From NCBI GenBank assembly GCA_003049465.1, contig PYSS01000034.1, positions 74,419 through 138,418 on the forward strand: DNA of 64,000 bases, read 5' to 3'. This document shows positions 22,326-33,600 of the stretch, in pieces. A program made the translations under genes and the position numbers. Numbering within the stretch: the stretch's first letter is position 1; each line of letters begins with the position of its first letter. Below the pieces are notes generated by a model. It did no database searches, was not told the DNA's origin, and saw only the letters and a list, made by a program, of their open reading frames with translations. The stretch comes from Magnaporthiopsis rhizophila (taxonomy: Eukaryota; Ascomycota; Sordariomycetes; Magnaporthales; Magnaporthaceae).

Positions 22326-23077
22326 CCTTTCCCACTAGAAGAACCTGAGAATCGGGGAATACCATGCTCCCTCCAGGTAGTGCAGGGGTTGGTTAGTACA
22401 AAAGCACACCCTCAGGGGTGGGCCCTGCAGGCCGAAGCAACCCGCAGCTGGGCATGGTTCGGTGCGTCGCACACGCCCAGCCCGATGAGCGGCAGCGCAA
22501 CATGCCATGGATATGTGCGCTGCTTGGGGACCAGACGCAAAATCGCCAGATTCCCAAAGCAGGCCGGCTAAGTTGGCTTCCGGTCGACACTCCAGAGCCC
22601 GAGCTTAAGCCGAGGTCGTAAGGCCGACAGGACTGAAAATGAGGCATCCAACTGGGTTCGGTCAGTGGCTGGGTTAGGTCGCTGGTGTACCACCACTGCT
22701 GCTGATACCGCGGCTGGTACGTACTGCTGGAAGATTCCCTGCACTAGCCTGGTTGGTTTGACTCAGGGCCCATCCCAAGCTGACAAAACCTTGCTAGGCG
22801 AGTCTCCCGCCCTCCTTGTCGCACAGCAGACAGACGAGGGTGGTGGGGCCACACACCACCTAAGACCCCGAATTCTTCTCGGCCACCCCTACCATACGTC
22901 ATACGCAGACCCCTCGTGTGTACCGATACCTAGGGACGCTTCATTGGGAAACATATGGGAGTAGGTATTTATTGAGCCATCCCGTCCTTCGGCTCTCATT
23001 GTCCGATAAAAGTTTTTTTTGCCACCGACCTCACAACATAAGATCTTCCCAAGATCAAATCTTACCAAAAAAAAAAC

Positions 23078-24311
23078 ATGTTGTTGACGAGGCCTTTGAA
23101 CCACCACCACTTCCAGCAACACCAACAGCCGCTTGACCAGCTCAACCACAGCAGCCTCAACGGCAACGCCACCCCGAACAGCAGCATATACTACAGCCAA
23201 AACAACAGCGGCCTCTTCCCATCCCTCGATTTAGATCTCTCGGGCTACGACTCGGCCCTCGACGCAGACTCGCCGCCTCCTTTGACGAGGAGCACCGACG
23301 ACGGGATGCAAGACGCCTGGCTGTCACAGCAAACAAAGCCTGCCGGTCGCTACTCGCACCCGATCTCCCACAACCGCGACTCGTCTCTGGGCTCGCTCTC
23401 GGCTTCTGGCTCCGTCTCGGGCCCGGCCTCACCCGCGTCGCCTGCCTTCACCAACTACACGTCGAATCCGCAGATCGCAGTGACGGACGATGGAAACTCC
23501 ATGGCCGCACATGGCGTCGTCGGCGGCGACTACTACCAGCTGGCAAAGCCTTTCGGTACTGGCCACGACGGCTTCTACCCCGGCTATCCTTCGTACCAGC
23601 CGGACCCAAGCGCAGCAGCAACACAATACTCGAACATGCTGGTGTCGCAATTCACAAAACCCAGGGGCGCGCAGCAGCCAGGGCTCCTCCCACCACCAGA
23701 GCTGTCGTCGTCCTCCCGGTCGCGTCCCGTCTCGGTGGCAAGTTCGGTTGTGTCGGCTGACTCACCGGCAACACCGGCCGGGGAGCCCGAGGACAGGAGA
23801 AGCAAGAATGGTAAGCCCATCAGGCTAGACGGTGGCGACTGCTGCTGGAACCCTGCGGTGGAGGCCTCTCTTTCCTACCTCTCCCCACCGCTCGACTCCC
23901 CGTACTCACACGACTTTGACGCCATAGTCGGCCTCAGCACCGTACCCAAGTTCGAGAGGACGATAACGGATGTGTTCAGCGACGAGCTGTTTCACCCCGC
24001 AAACTTCACGGCGATCGAGGCGTCGTCGCCGTCGCAAGCGCAATCTCCGCCGCAGACAGCCTCGCCGACAAGCGAACTCTTTGCGCGGAGGCTCCAAGCC
24101 GCCAACAGCCAACACATGTCGCCAGTCACTACTGATATGTCGCGCGACCGGTCTCCCTTCAGGAACGGCTCCCCGCTAGCACCATCCCCGATGCCTGACT
24201 TTGGGACGACCGCCCAACAGCCCCACTCTCAGCAGCAGCAGCAACAACAACAACAGCAGCAGCAACAACAACAACAGCAACAACAACAACAACAACAACG
24301 ATCCCATCAAC

Positions 24312-24348
<37 letters not shown>

Positions 24349-25270
24349 CCGGCCGATGGGCTTCAACACAGCCCATCACATGCGCGAGCATATCAAGGCT
24401 GAGCGCGACGCCGAGGCCATGCGGCAGCAGATGCAGGGATCTGTGCACGGGCGGGGCACGCCGGCGACCGTTTCGCCCAAGGACGTTGCGCTCGAGTTTC
24501 CCGAGGCGGAGAACGGGGCCAACAACTTCCCGCTGTTCCCCCAGTCCTCTGTTCCCATCTCCGCAGCCGAGGAGCAGATCAGCAAGGCGGTGGCGGCAGT
24601 AGGAAGCGGACTTCCCCTCAACTTCTACGGGCAAATACCGCAACAGTACCCGTTTGTGGCTGTTGGGCAGGTGCCGATGCAGCAGCACGACACGGGCTCG
24701 ATGGCGCCAATGAGGCAAGATCTGGCACGGGCAGCGTCGTCGGCACCCAGCCAAACGAACAGCATGGCGCACCAGCAGCACCACAGCCGCAGCTCCATGG
24801 CCGACAGCCCGCAGCGGCCGGTAAACACCAGGGCCGACGGTGGAACCTACTCGTGCACATATCACGGGTGCACACTGCGCTTCGAGACGCCTGCGCTGCT
24901 GCAGAAGCACAAGCGCGAGGGCCATCGGCAGGGGTTGGGCGTCAACGGACGCAAGACGGACGGGGCACTGATGGGCCAGGGCATGACGTCGAGCCTGCTC
25001 AACACGCAGCAGGGCCCGCACCGCTGTGATAGGATAAACCCGTCGACCAACAAGCCGTGCGCGACCATCTTCTCGCGGCCGTACGACCTCACCAGGCACG
25101 AGGACACGATCCACAACGGACGCAAGCAGAAGGTCCGATGCCAGATCTGCACGGGCGAGGAGAAGACCTTCAGTCGCGCCGACGCACTGACACGGCACTA
25201 CCGAGTCGTGCATCCAGATCTGGAGGTGCCGGGCAAGCATCGGAGGAGGGCCATGAACCAGCACCGCTGA
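23078..25270 (+). CDS. C2H2 zinc-finger transcription factor, Rpn4-like, polyglutamine-rich
   Basis: Single exon, 730 residues from ATG 23078. The long N-terminal part is Ser/Pro/Gln-rich with acidic-hydrophobic patches typical of activation regions, then two polyglutamine blocks around residues 385-424. The C-terminus carries three finger-like units: YSCTYHGCTLRF with His pair HKREGH; HRCDRINPSTNKPCATIFSR with RPYDLTRHEDTIH, whose cysteines are unusually far apart (C-x10-C); and VRCQIC with KTFSRADALTRH...VH. The spaced second finger followed by FSRxDALTRH resembles yeast Rpn4, the activator of proteasome genes, and its filamentous relatives. The transcription-factor call is secure; the Rpn4 link is by resemblance. 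A nearly 6 kb gene-free region precedes it, suggesting elaborate regulation. Confidence 0.85.
24230..24349 (+). repeat. CAG/CAA trinucleotide repeat coding polyglutamine
   Basis: Two Gln runs are separated by RSHQR. The first block mixes CAG and CAA, with CAA dominant at its end. The second is almost pure CAG. Pure CAG is expected to be the less stable part in replication. Confidence 0.95.
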
Positions 25271-27627
25271 GCTAACCCCGACACGATGACGAGGAGGAGC
25301 TTGGAACATCACATCACCATCACGTGAGGGTGTGTGCTGGGAAGGACTGCGAGCAGCCAACACCCCTCGCAACCAGGATCGAACGTAATGATGGAGAGGG
25401 GCATATCAGTCAATACGAGCGGGGGGAATGCGGCCTTCTCGGAGACCCTAGGGCTGGATGACGTCTTGCTTGTGCACGCTAGCCAAGCCAAGTCGCATTT
25501 TTAATTGGACGCACGGACGAATTTTCTGGACTCTCAGGGTCTTCCTGTCTGGGGCCGACTCTTTTTCAGGGTCCTCTTGCGGCACAGTGACGTCAGGCGC
25601 GTCCTGCCCCCACCACCCACGATGAACCGCGCGAACCCCCGATGGCGCCAGCAGTTGGATGATGCGACCAGACAAAGAGCCATGATTCAGCGGAAGCGGG
25701 CTGATGAGCTAGTCTTTGGCTTTCTCGGGGAATGCCCAGCACGCGCGCCGCCCGCTGCCACCCAACATTTTGATGGGATCCTGTTTTTTTTTTTTTTTTT
25801 TTTCGATGAGAGTGAGAAAATTCAGGGTCCTTGCAGCGGAGAACAGGGCGGAGGGCATCGAGCAACCCCCTATATCGGGCGCCAACCAAAACACCACACC
25901 ACATCACGCCACAATCAACCCTGCATTCGACAGCCCCGACATAAAAATCTTATCTTTCTTGACGACGTACATATATTACCACCCCCTTGTACTGGGCACC
26001 ACCACTGCCTCTCTTCTCCGCTTCACGAAAACTGTATTTACGACGAACCAAAACCATTCACACCCAAACAGCCCCATCCCAACCGCCCTACGTCATCGGG
26101 TCCTGGGGGTGGGCCGTGTACACTATTCCATTCCCGACCACCCATCATTCCATCGTCTGTACTTTGGGATACATCTCCCTTTGTTTTTTTGTTTTTTTTT
26201 TTTTTTTTTTTTTTTTTTTTCTTCTCACATTGTCTCTAATTATCTCTTTACTGTTTTGGTTGGTCACGGATAGACATGGACTGGTGTGTGGGTAAGATGA
26301 AGGTACCTGGGGTTCTGGTTTACTTGTATTTTTTTTTCTGCTTTTTTTGCGTGTTGAAACAGCGAGCGTCTTGGCTTATCTCGTTTTTGTTGTTTTTATG
26401 TTGCTATTTTTTGCGTTACGTTCATTTCGCAATGTTTTTTTCCCCCTTCTTTACTCAAGCGTGCGATAGAATGCCCCTTTTTTTCATCTTGTCATTTTCC
26501 ACCCAGGGTCTTGTAACACTACAATCTTTGGTTGCGCATCCTGATGTTTTTTTTTGTCTTGTTTTGGACGATACGAAAACGAAAAAAAGGGAGAAATAAG
26601 AACGGAAAAGCAAGAAACAGAAAAGCAGCGACCACCTAGCAGGCAAGGCGGGTGTGTGTGTGTGTGTGGGTATGGATGCGACGATACGTGGAAGATCGGG
26701 TTGGGTTGGGTCTCTCGGGCTCTTTTTTTTGTCTTGATTTCTGTTTTGGCGTGGTTTGTCTTGATGATGCAATGAGAACGAACCACCCACCACCCATGTA
26801 TAGCCTAGGTCAACTATACCTCCCTATGACGGAATAATGAATTTGAGGAGCGGAAGGTATCCCGAATACGAACATCTCTCACCTGTTGGCCCGGCTTGTG
26901 CGGTATATTTCCGACTACAATGCGCGTGAGCGCCACGTTCCCATGTCAACCAAGCAATGTGTCCTTTTTTTTCCTGGTCATTTTGCTCCGTCGGCCATTA
27001 GCGGGAGACATACTCGCACCACGGCATCAAACATCCATCATTGTCATGCACTACTTTTGTCCCTTTAGCTTTGCGCGTGTTTTTTTTTTTTTTTTTTTTT
27101 TTTTTTGGTTCAAATCCAACAGCATGTATATTCCAACTCCAGGGCTATAACCCCTCCTCATTCCGTAAAATCAAGTTTTCGTCGTGACAAATGTCTCGTG
27201 TATCCGTGTGCCTGTGCGTCTCATCCGGCGAGCGCACAAATCTCCCTCATTTATCGTTGCACGTAGATTTTTTTTTTTTTCACATTCACAGCTCTTTTCG
27301 TTGCATTGCTCGTCCTTGCCTCCGTATATCCTAACGATAAATAAAAAAGAAGAATAAAAAAAAAGAATAGACAAGAACGTGAACACAGGGCGCACATACT
27401 ACAAAAAAGTAGATAAAAAAAACCCCCCAAAAAAAAACGTGAAAAATCAAGGTCAACCCAGTGGCGGCAAAAGTTGTTTTTTCTTTTTTGTAGGTTTGTC
27501 GGGTTGTGTTTGTGTGTTGTTGCTATGGTGTGATGGTGATGGTGGTGATGGTGGTGATGGTGGTGGTGGCAATGTTACTGTGACGGACGCCACGGAAAAA
27601 GAGAGAATAGGGAGTGAGAGAGAGAAG
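25271..27627. other. 2.4 kb between convergent genes, T-rich, no gene
   Basis: Lies between the 3' ends of the C2H2 gene and the RasGAP gene. It holds T runs at 25784-25803 (20 nt), 26192-26220 (29 nt) and 27080-27106 (27 nt), a GT repeat near 26651-26667 and a GGT/GAT-rich stretch near 27530-27570. The open frames are low-complexity Phe/Lys frames created by these tracts. Confidence 0.7.
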
Positions 27628-30600
27628 CTATATAATAATCAACTCGATAAGCTTCTCGGTCAGCGCAAACGCCTCGCTCGGCGTGTTCTCCTGCGCCTGG
27701 TTGAAGGAGCACAACCACAGGCCTCCGAATCCGAGCTCGTCCAGTATGTCGTCGAGCATGGTGGACGACTCGAGCCCGATGCCGCTGGAGCTGAGCGTCT
27801 GCATCAGCAGGTGCGCCGACTCCAGCGTCGTCGAGTTCTGGCAGTTTAGCAGGATGCTGTCCAGGATGGAGACGATTGGGGTCGATCTGTTGGTTTGCCG
27901 GTGGCAACATTGTGTGTGTGATTAGCAAGGAGCACAGTGAGTGAGTGGTAGGTAGTTAGAAGATACACTTACAGCCGGGCTATCACGCCAGGACGCGCCA
28001 CGGCAAGCTCGTTAAGCCAGCGCAGCGTCCGATTTTGTATCGCGTCCTCGAGGTACTGGAAGTCGACGAGCTCGATGGCCGTGTTGAGCAGGAGGTCCTT
28101 GTCCTTCATGGTGGCGATGTCGCGCACGTTGCGTATGCTTGCAGACCTGTCGAGGTTAGTCGGGTTGACGCCCGCCACCCAGAAGCTGTCCTTGACCTCC
28201 TCGCGGCTGGCGGCGCGTGCCAGCGTGAGCGCCATGTAGGGCGACCGCAGCACGTCACCCGCCGCCCGCTCCGCCAGCGACGGCCTCCAGCTCGTCATCT
28301 CGAGGAAGGTCGAGAGCACGCGCAGAGCCGTCGACTTGGTCACCGTGTCGGTCAGCCCCCGCACGAGGCAGGCGCAGGCCGCAAAGTGGAAGGTCTCGCT
28401 GGTGAAGTGTATCCCGTAGGCGTCGTCCAGGGGCAACGCCGCCTCCTCGAGCTGCGCCCGCCCCTGCAGCAGATAGGGCGCCATCCTGTCCCCGCGCATG
28501 TCGGCCGACGTATTGATGTTGGTCAGCACCGACTCGAGGAATATGGCGGTGCAGTTGAACAGGCCCGGCGGCACCAGCCGCAGCAGCGACATGGCCAGCC
28601 AGAAGAGCTGCAGTCCATATCGCGACGCCGACGGCAGCTTGGCCATCATCTTGGACAGCGACGTGACGATGGCCACCATCATCTCGCTGTTGCTGTCCTC
28701 GCCGAACCGGCCCACGCTGTTGCGTAGCGCCACGAGCACCTGGTACAGCAGGTCGTCGTCCACCTCCTCGCGTGCCAGGCAGCCCATGACGGTGAAGGCC
28801 CGCGGCTGGATGGCCGGGTTGTTCTGGAACGCCGTGCTGGCCACCAGGCTCATCCACCGCGACCGCCAGGCGTTGGCCGCGTCCGTTGACGGCGCCGCAA
28901 TGGAGCATATCTCAAACAGCTGCGCGGCCAGGTTCTCCGTCGCCGCCAGCGCGGGCCCCGCCTCCTGCGAGGTCGAGAAGGAGGCGCCGTCGCGCGCCAG
29001 GGGCAAAGGGCTCGGCGTCGAGAAGATGTCGTTGCGGGGCTCCGAGAAGACCTCGAGGGCGGCGCGCAGGCGGTTTAGGCGGGCCTCGTCGAGGGCGAAC
29101 GAGGTGCAGGCGGCGTGGATCGAGTTCACCAGCAGGCGATGCACCATCAGGCGCACGTCGGGCGAGCCCGTGTTGGCCAGCATGGTGACGACGTGGAAGA
29201 TCTCGGGCAGGTACAGCTGCGACTGGACGCCGCTGTCGAAAGACAGCGACACGCAGAACTGCAGCAGCACGCACACCTCGGACCACACGGCGTTGTCGGG
29301 CAGGTACTTTGTCGGGCGCAGCGACGAGCGGTTGAGGGCCTTGCGCAGCCGCGAGATGATCTTGCCGCGCAGCGTGATGGTGCCGATGGCCGTGACGATG
29401 GACGTCAGCGTCTCGGTCTGCTCGTCGTGCAGGCCCAGGCTGAGGGCCGTCTTGATGATCTCGTCGAGCAGGATGTCGAGCAGCACCTCGTCGGAGTGGA
29501 TGCGCGGCCACACGACGTGCTCGAGCGTGAAGTTGAGCGTCGGGTCCGCCACCGTCACGTCGATCAGCTTGCGGAACAGCGACGCGATCTTGTCGCGACC
29601 CTTGTCGCCCTCGGGCTCCGACGCCAGCAGCGACGTGCGCAGGCCCGGCAGCCACGGCGCCATGTAGGCCAGGCTCAGCGGCTTCTGCTCCTCCGAGAAG
29701 CTGTCCCAGCCGACGAAGAACTCGTTGAGGAAGTCGGCCGTCAGCTGCGGCTCCGTGCGCGCCAGCTGCTTGCTGATGTCGACGACAAAGTGCGTCGGGT
29801 CCAGCGGCACCGCGATGTCCTTGGTGCACATCAGCCGCGACGCCGCCGTGAACTTGAAGGCCCGGCACAGCGCCCCCAGCAGGTTGTACGACGACAGCCG
29901 CAGCACATGGTCGGGGCTCGCTAGGTTGGTCAGTGCCAGGTTGAGCAGCGTGCCGGGCACGTCCTGCGGCCGGATCAGCCGCTCAAACGACTTGAGCGAC
30001 CGCGTGTCCTTGCCGTACTTGGCCTTGGCCCCGCGGATCGCCTGCAGCACGTCCGTCTTCCTGGGGCTGGTGAAGTAGAGCACAATCCTGCCGCTGTCGG
30101 CCCGCAGGCCAAACGCCGAGTCGTCCTCGGTCTGAATCGACGTCGGCGCCTCGTCCACCTCTCCCAGCCGGAAGATGTCGTTGACCGTCGTGCTCAGCCG
30201 GAAGCCCTGGTGCACCTCCTGCTTCTTGGCCGTCGTCACCTGCACGAACTGGCTGCCAACCTTGATTATCACCTCAACCTTGCCCTTGGTCTTGGAGAGC
30301 TTGATGATGGGCTGGAACACATAGCGCGTGTCCGTAACCACGCTGATGGTCTCCTTGGGGAGGTGCAGCTGGCTGAGGTGGAACTGCGTCTGCAGCTCCT
30401 GGAGGCTGCCGATGAGGTGGTACTCGACGTTGCGCGGATTGAACACGCTCGCGTCGTTCTTGGTGGCCATGCGAAGCACCCGCCGGAAGCATTTGCTGCA
30501 ACATGTCTGTCAGTTTGCTGGGCCTCTCTGGTGCCATCTGTTGTCCCTCCTTTCCCAGACTCACCGAAACGCGCTGTTCATATTGTAGACGTAGACCCTA

Positions 30601-33600
30601 GATAGCTGCCGTGACAATTCGATAGGCGTGAGGAGTTCCAGCTTCTGGAACAGCTCATCCTGCGGCTCGCTCTGGCCGTTGTAGCATGTCGCATCGATGA
30701 GCAGCCCAAACGGACGATGCCACAGTCTACTTGCGATCTTCATGTGCGTCAATAATGATTCCGTCAGCGTTCTGGACGGTCAAGTTGATGCTGTCAAGGA
30801 CTCTGGTATACAACATACCTTGAGATAGCAGTAGATTAAAGTGTCGTAGTCTATAGATTCGGCATCGATATTACGCAGGATCACGCATATTATGGAAAGC
30901 CCATCCTGCGGCAACGCCTTTGTCAGCAAAGAGCAGGGCAAAGACAAAAAGAACCAACGAGGCGGATGGTACTGACCTTGCTCTCTCCACCGTCGTAAAC
31001 GGCTCGGGCCGTCACGAAGGACTCAGTGCTCCGGAAGGCATTCCGCAGCATAAAGTCCTGAAACCGAGAGTAGGCGGGCGGGCTGTTGGCGGAGATCTGG
31101 GGCCGGTTCCAGGTCACGGCCATCGGAGGTGGGCCCAGGTTTGTGATGAGACTACGCAGCGGCTCGAGCACTGGCGACCGCCCACGCGTGCTCTCGGCTG
31201 GCGAGCGAACGTATTCCCGCCTCTCGCGTGAGACGAGCCGTTGCCGTACGTGGTCCCAGTGGTCGTAGAGGAAGCGGTGAAGGGCCACGCAGGACCCGAA
31301 GTCGAACGACTCGCCGCCAGTGTTCGACTCCAGCACGTCAGGAGGCACCGAAATTTCTCGCAGGAAGGTGGTGATCTTGTAGATGTTCTGTGCCAGGAAG
31401 TCGTTGAGGGGAAACATGTACGGCTCCTTTGCGCCAAAAAGAACGTTGTTGGCCAGGTTCTGAATGACCTTGGCGATGAGCAGCAGCCCTCGCCGCATTT
31501 CTTTGGAGGGCAGGCTTGAGACAAGGCCTTCGGCCTCGGGTGCCACAATGGCCGGGCAGAAGAAGCGGAGGAAGATGAAGGCGCCCACAGCAGTGTATTT
31601 TGATTCCTGGAATCTTGCCATGACTGCGTTGGAGATCTGTCGAAGAAATAGGATACAAGTCAGCTAGGCAGACCACTGGGGTCCGGGATGGCGACCGTGT
31701 GGCTCGTAACAGAGAAAGTCTAGACTTACGATGCTGCAAATCTTGCGAAACGATGCCGGGATGCTGGTCGACGAAGCGCAGATGTCGTCTATGAATACTT
31801 TGGCAACAATGCGAAGCTGCAGCGCGTTCTTCTGCAGCTCCTCCTGCGAGCCAACACGGGCGGGATCCAGCTCTAGGTCCAGATCCTTGGACGTGAGCAT
31901 CAGCCTTTCAACGACCTTTTGTAGCGTTGCCTTGAGATATGATGAGCCTTTCCATTTGGCAAATACGGAAAGCATCTTGGTGGCAACACATGTCCTTCGA
32001 AGAAGCTCAGACTCGTTTTCTGCTCGCAGACACTCAAGTTAGCCCTGGGTGACTTGAGACGTTTGTAATTCGAGGAGCCCTGACCTGTATCTTCGATCTC
32101 CTGTTTAATCAAGGCTTCGATCAGAATAAAGCTGCGGCCCCGCTTCTCAAAGATATTCAAAAGTGAGATTGTCAGCTCGTCCACTTCGCTGCTCGGGCAG
32201 ACGGAACTCATGGCAATAGCTAGGGTCGTGTCCCGAGTGAGCAGCTGTACCACGAGGGAGGAGTGATGTGTCAGCATCAGCAAAACCACAAGAGAGATAT
32301 CAGGGGGAGTCCAAAATAAAGACACTCAATCCATACCTCGAGCAGCTCGTCGTACTTCTCAGTCACTGCGGCATCCGATAGATTGCTAAACTCGGTGCCC
32401 TGGACAAGAATGTTGTACAGGACCTTGACGAACGCCGTCCTGATGTCGACGTTCTCGTGGTAGCCAATGCTGAGGGAGTGCTTGAGCCCGACGTCAATGT
32501 TGGCACTCAAGAGGTTCGACAGGATGGTGATGGCGAGCTCAGAGCTGGATGCGTTGTCGTCGCGCGAATGGTCGCCCCTGCCGACCGTGTCGGCCGACTC
32601 CAGGTTGAGGAGTGACAGAAAGCGATTGAAATATGTGTGGAACATCTGTGACTTCAGCTCGCTCGTCCCAGCGTCCGTCTGCCCGTCACCCGGCTGGAGC
32701 GGCAGGCGGAAGGTGAGCTCGGCCAGCGACTTGAGACATGCCTTGTCGAGGTCCTTTTGCACCCGAGCCATCTCGTCTTGCCTACCGCCCCCATACATGA
32801 CCGACTCGGCCCGAGGCGATCGCGGACGCGCAATCCAGCCAAAGATGTACTCGAGAAGTTGGTTGCGGATGCGCACGTCGTCCCTCAGGTTGAGGTGCTC
32901 CTTTCTCCTGGTGACCGCCTCACACAGCTGGCAGATCTTTATCTTGACCCGGAGACTGCTGGGGCTGTCCGAGACGCTGTCGAGGAATTTGGCATAGTGC
33001 AGGGTGAGGGCACCCAGGTGAACCGACGACGCGGCTCCTAGATCGGAAGGGGTATCGAGCCTCTCAACGAGGGCCCTCAGCAGCGAGGCCGACTGCTCCG
33101 CAAACACAATCTCGCTGTCCTGGTCCTTGGTCGACTGCTCCAAGGCGCCCGTGAAGAGCACGTCGAGCTCGAACTCGAGCGCCTTGAAGAGCGGCTGGTA
33201 AAGCGAAGGGGACACCTCGGTCGACAACACCTCCCGCATCGTCTCCCTGACCTTGACGCTGTGGCATGCCAGAAGCTGGATGCTCAATCTCAGATACCTA
33301 TTGAGCAGCGACTCTTCATGGCTCTCGGACGGAAGCCTGTCGATCCACCGGAGACCGCTGATCACGGGCTCCTCCAGAACGGCCGCCCGGTCCGCAATGC
33401 AGATGCCGCCCAGCGACGCGAGGAAGCCCGAGAAGTTTCGCCACTCGGCCACCGCCTTTTCCGACACGGCCTCTGTGGCGGCCGTCGATACGTCCTTGCA
33501 GAGATGCAGCCACTTCTCAAACCCGATCTCCCAGGCATCTAGGATGCCAGCGCTGGGGTATTGCATGCGTCGTAGCAAGCCGCGCATCCGCTTCTGGAAA

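Larger units (their letters stand above)
16882..23077. other. 6.2 kb gene-poor region upstream of the C2H2 gene
   Basis: No frame here (longest about 180 codons) carries a domain, signal peptide with Cys pattern, or convincing codon bias. The region includes the lipase 3' flank, a 19-nt poly-A run (18390-18408), a compound hairpin (21191-21238) and a poly-T tract of about 100 nt (22223-22325). It is much longer than the other intergenic gaps, so it may be an extended regulatory region, hold non-coding RNA, or contain old mobile-element remnants I cannot recognise. Confidence 0.55.

Noticed and set aside
22126..22338. Poly-Phe / poly-Lys frames
   Set aside because: Produced by the poly-T tract and its N; not coding.
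22326..22480. tRNA-derived SINE next to the poly-T tract
   Set aside because: A GGTTAGTAC-like and a GGTTCGGTG-like box are present, but their orientation relative to the poly-T and their spacing do not fit a tRNA-type promoter well enough.
24176..25372. 398-codon minus-strand frame
   Set aside because: Antisense of the C2H2 gene; its poly-Leu is simply the CAG/CAA repeat read backwards.
28498..29667. 389-codon plus-strand frame and other long frames inside the RasGAP gene
   Set aside because: Shadows of the large GC-rich RasGAP exon, with no domain of their own.
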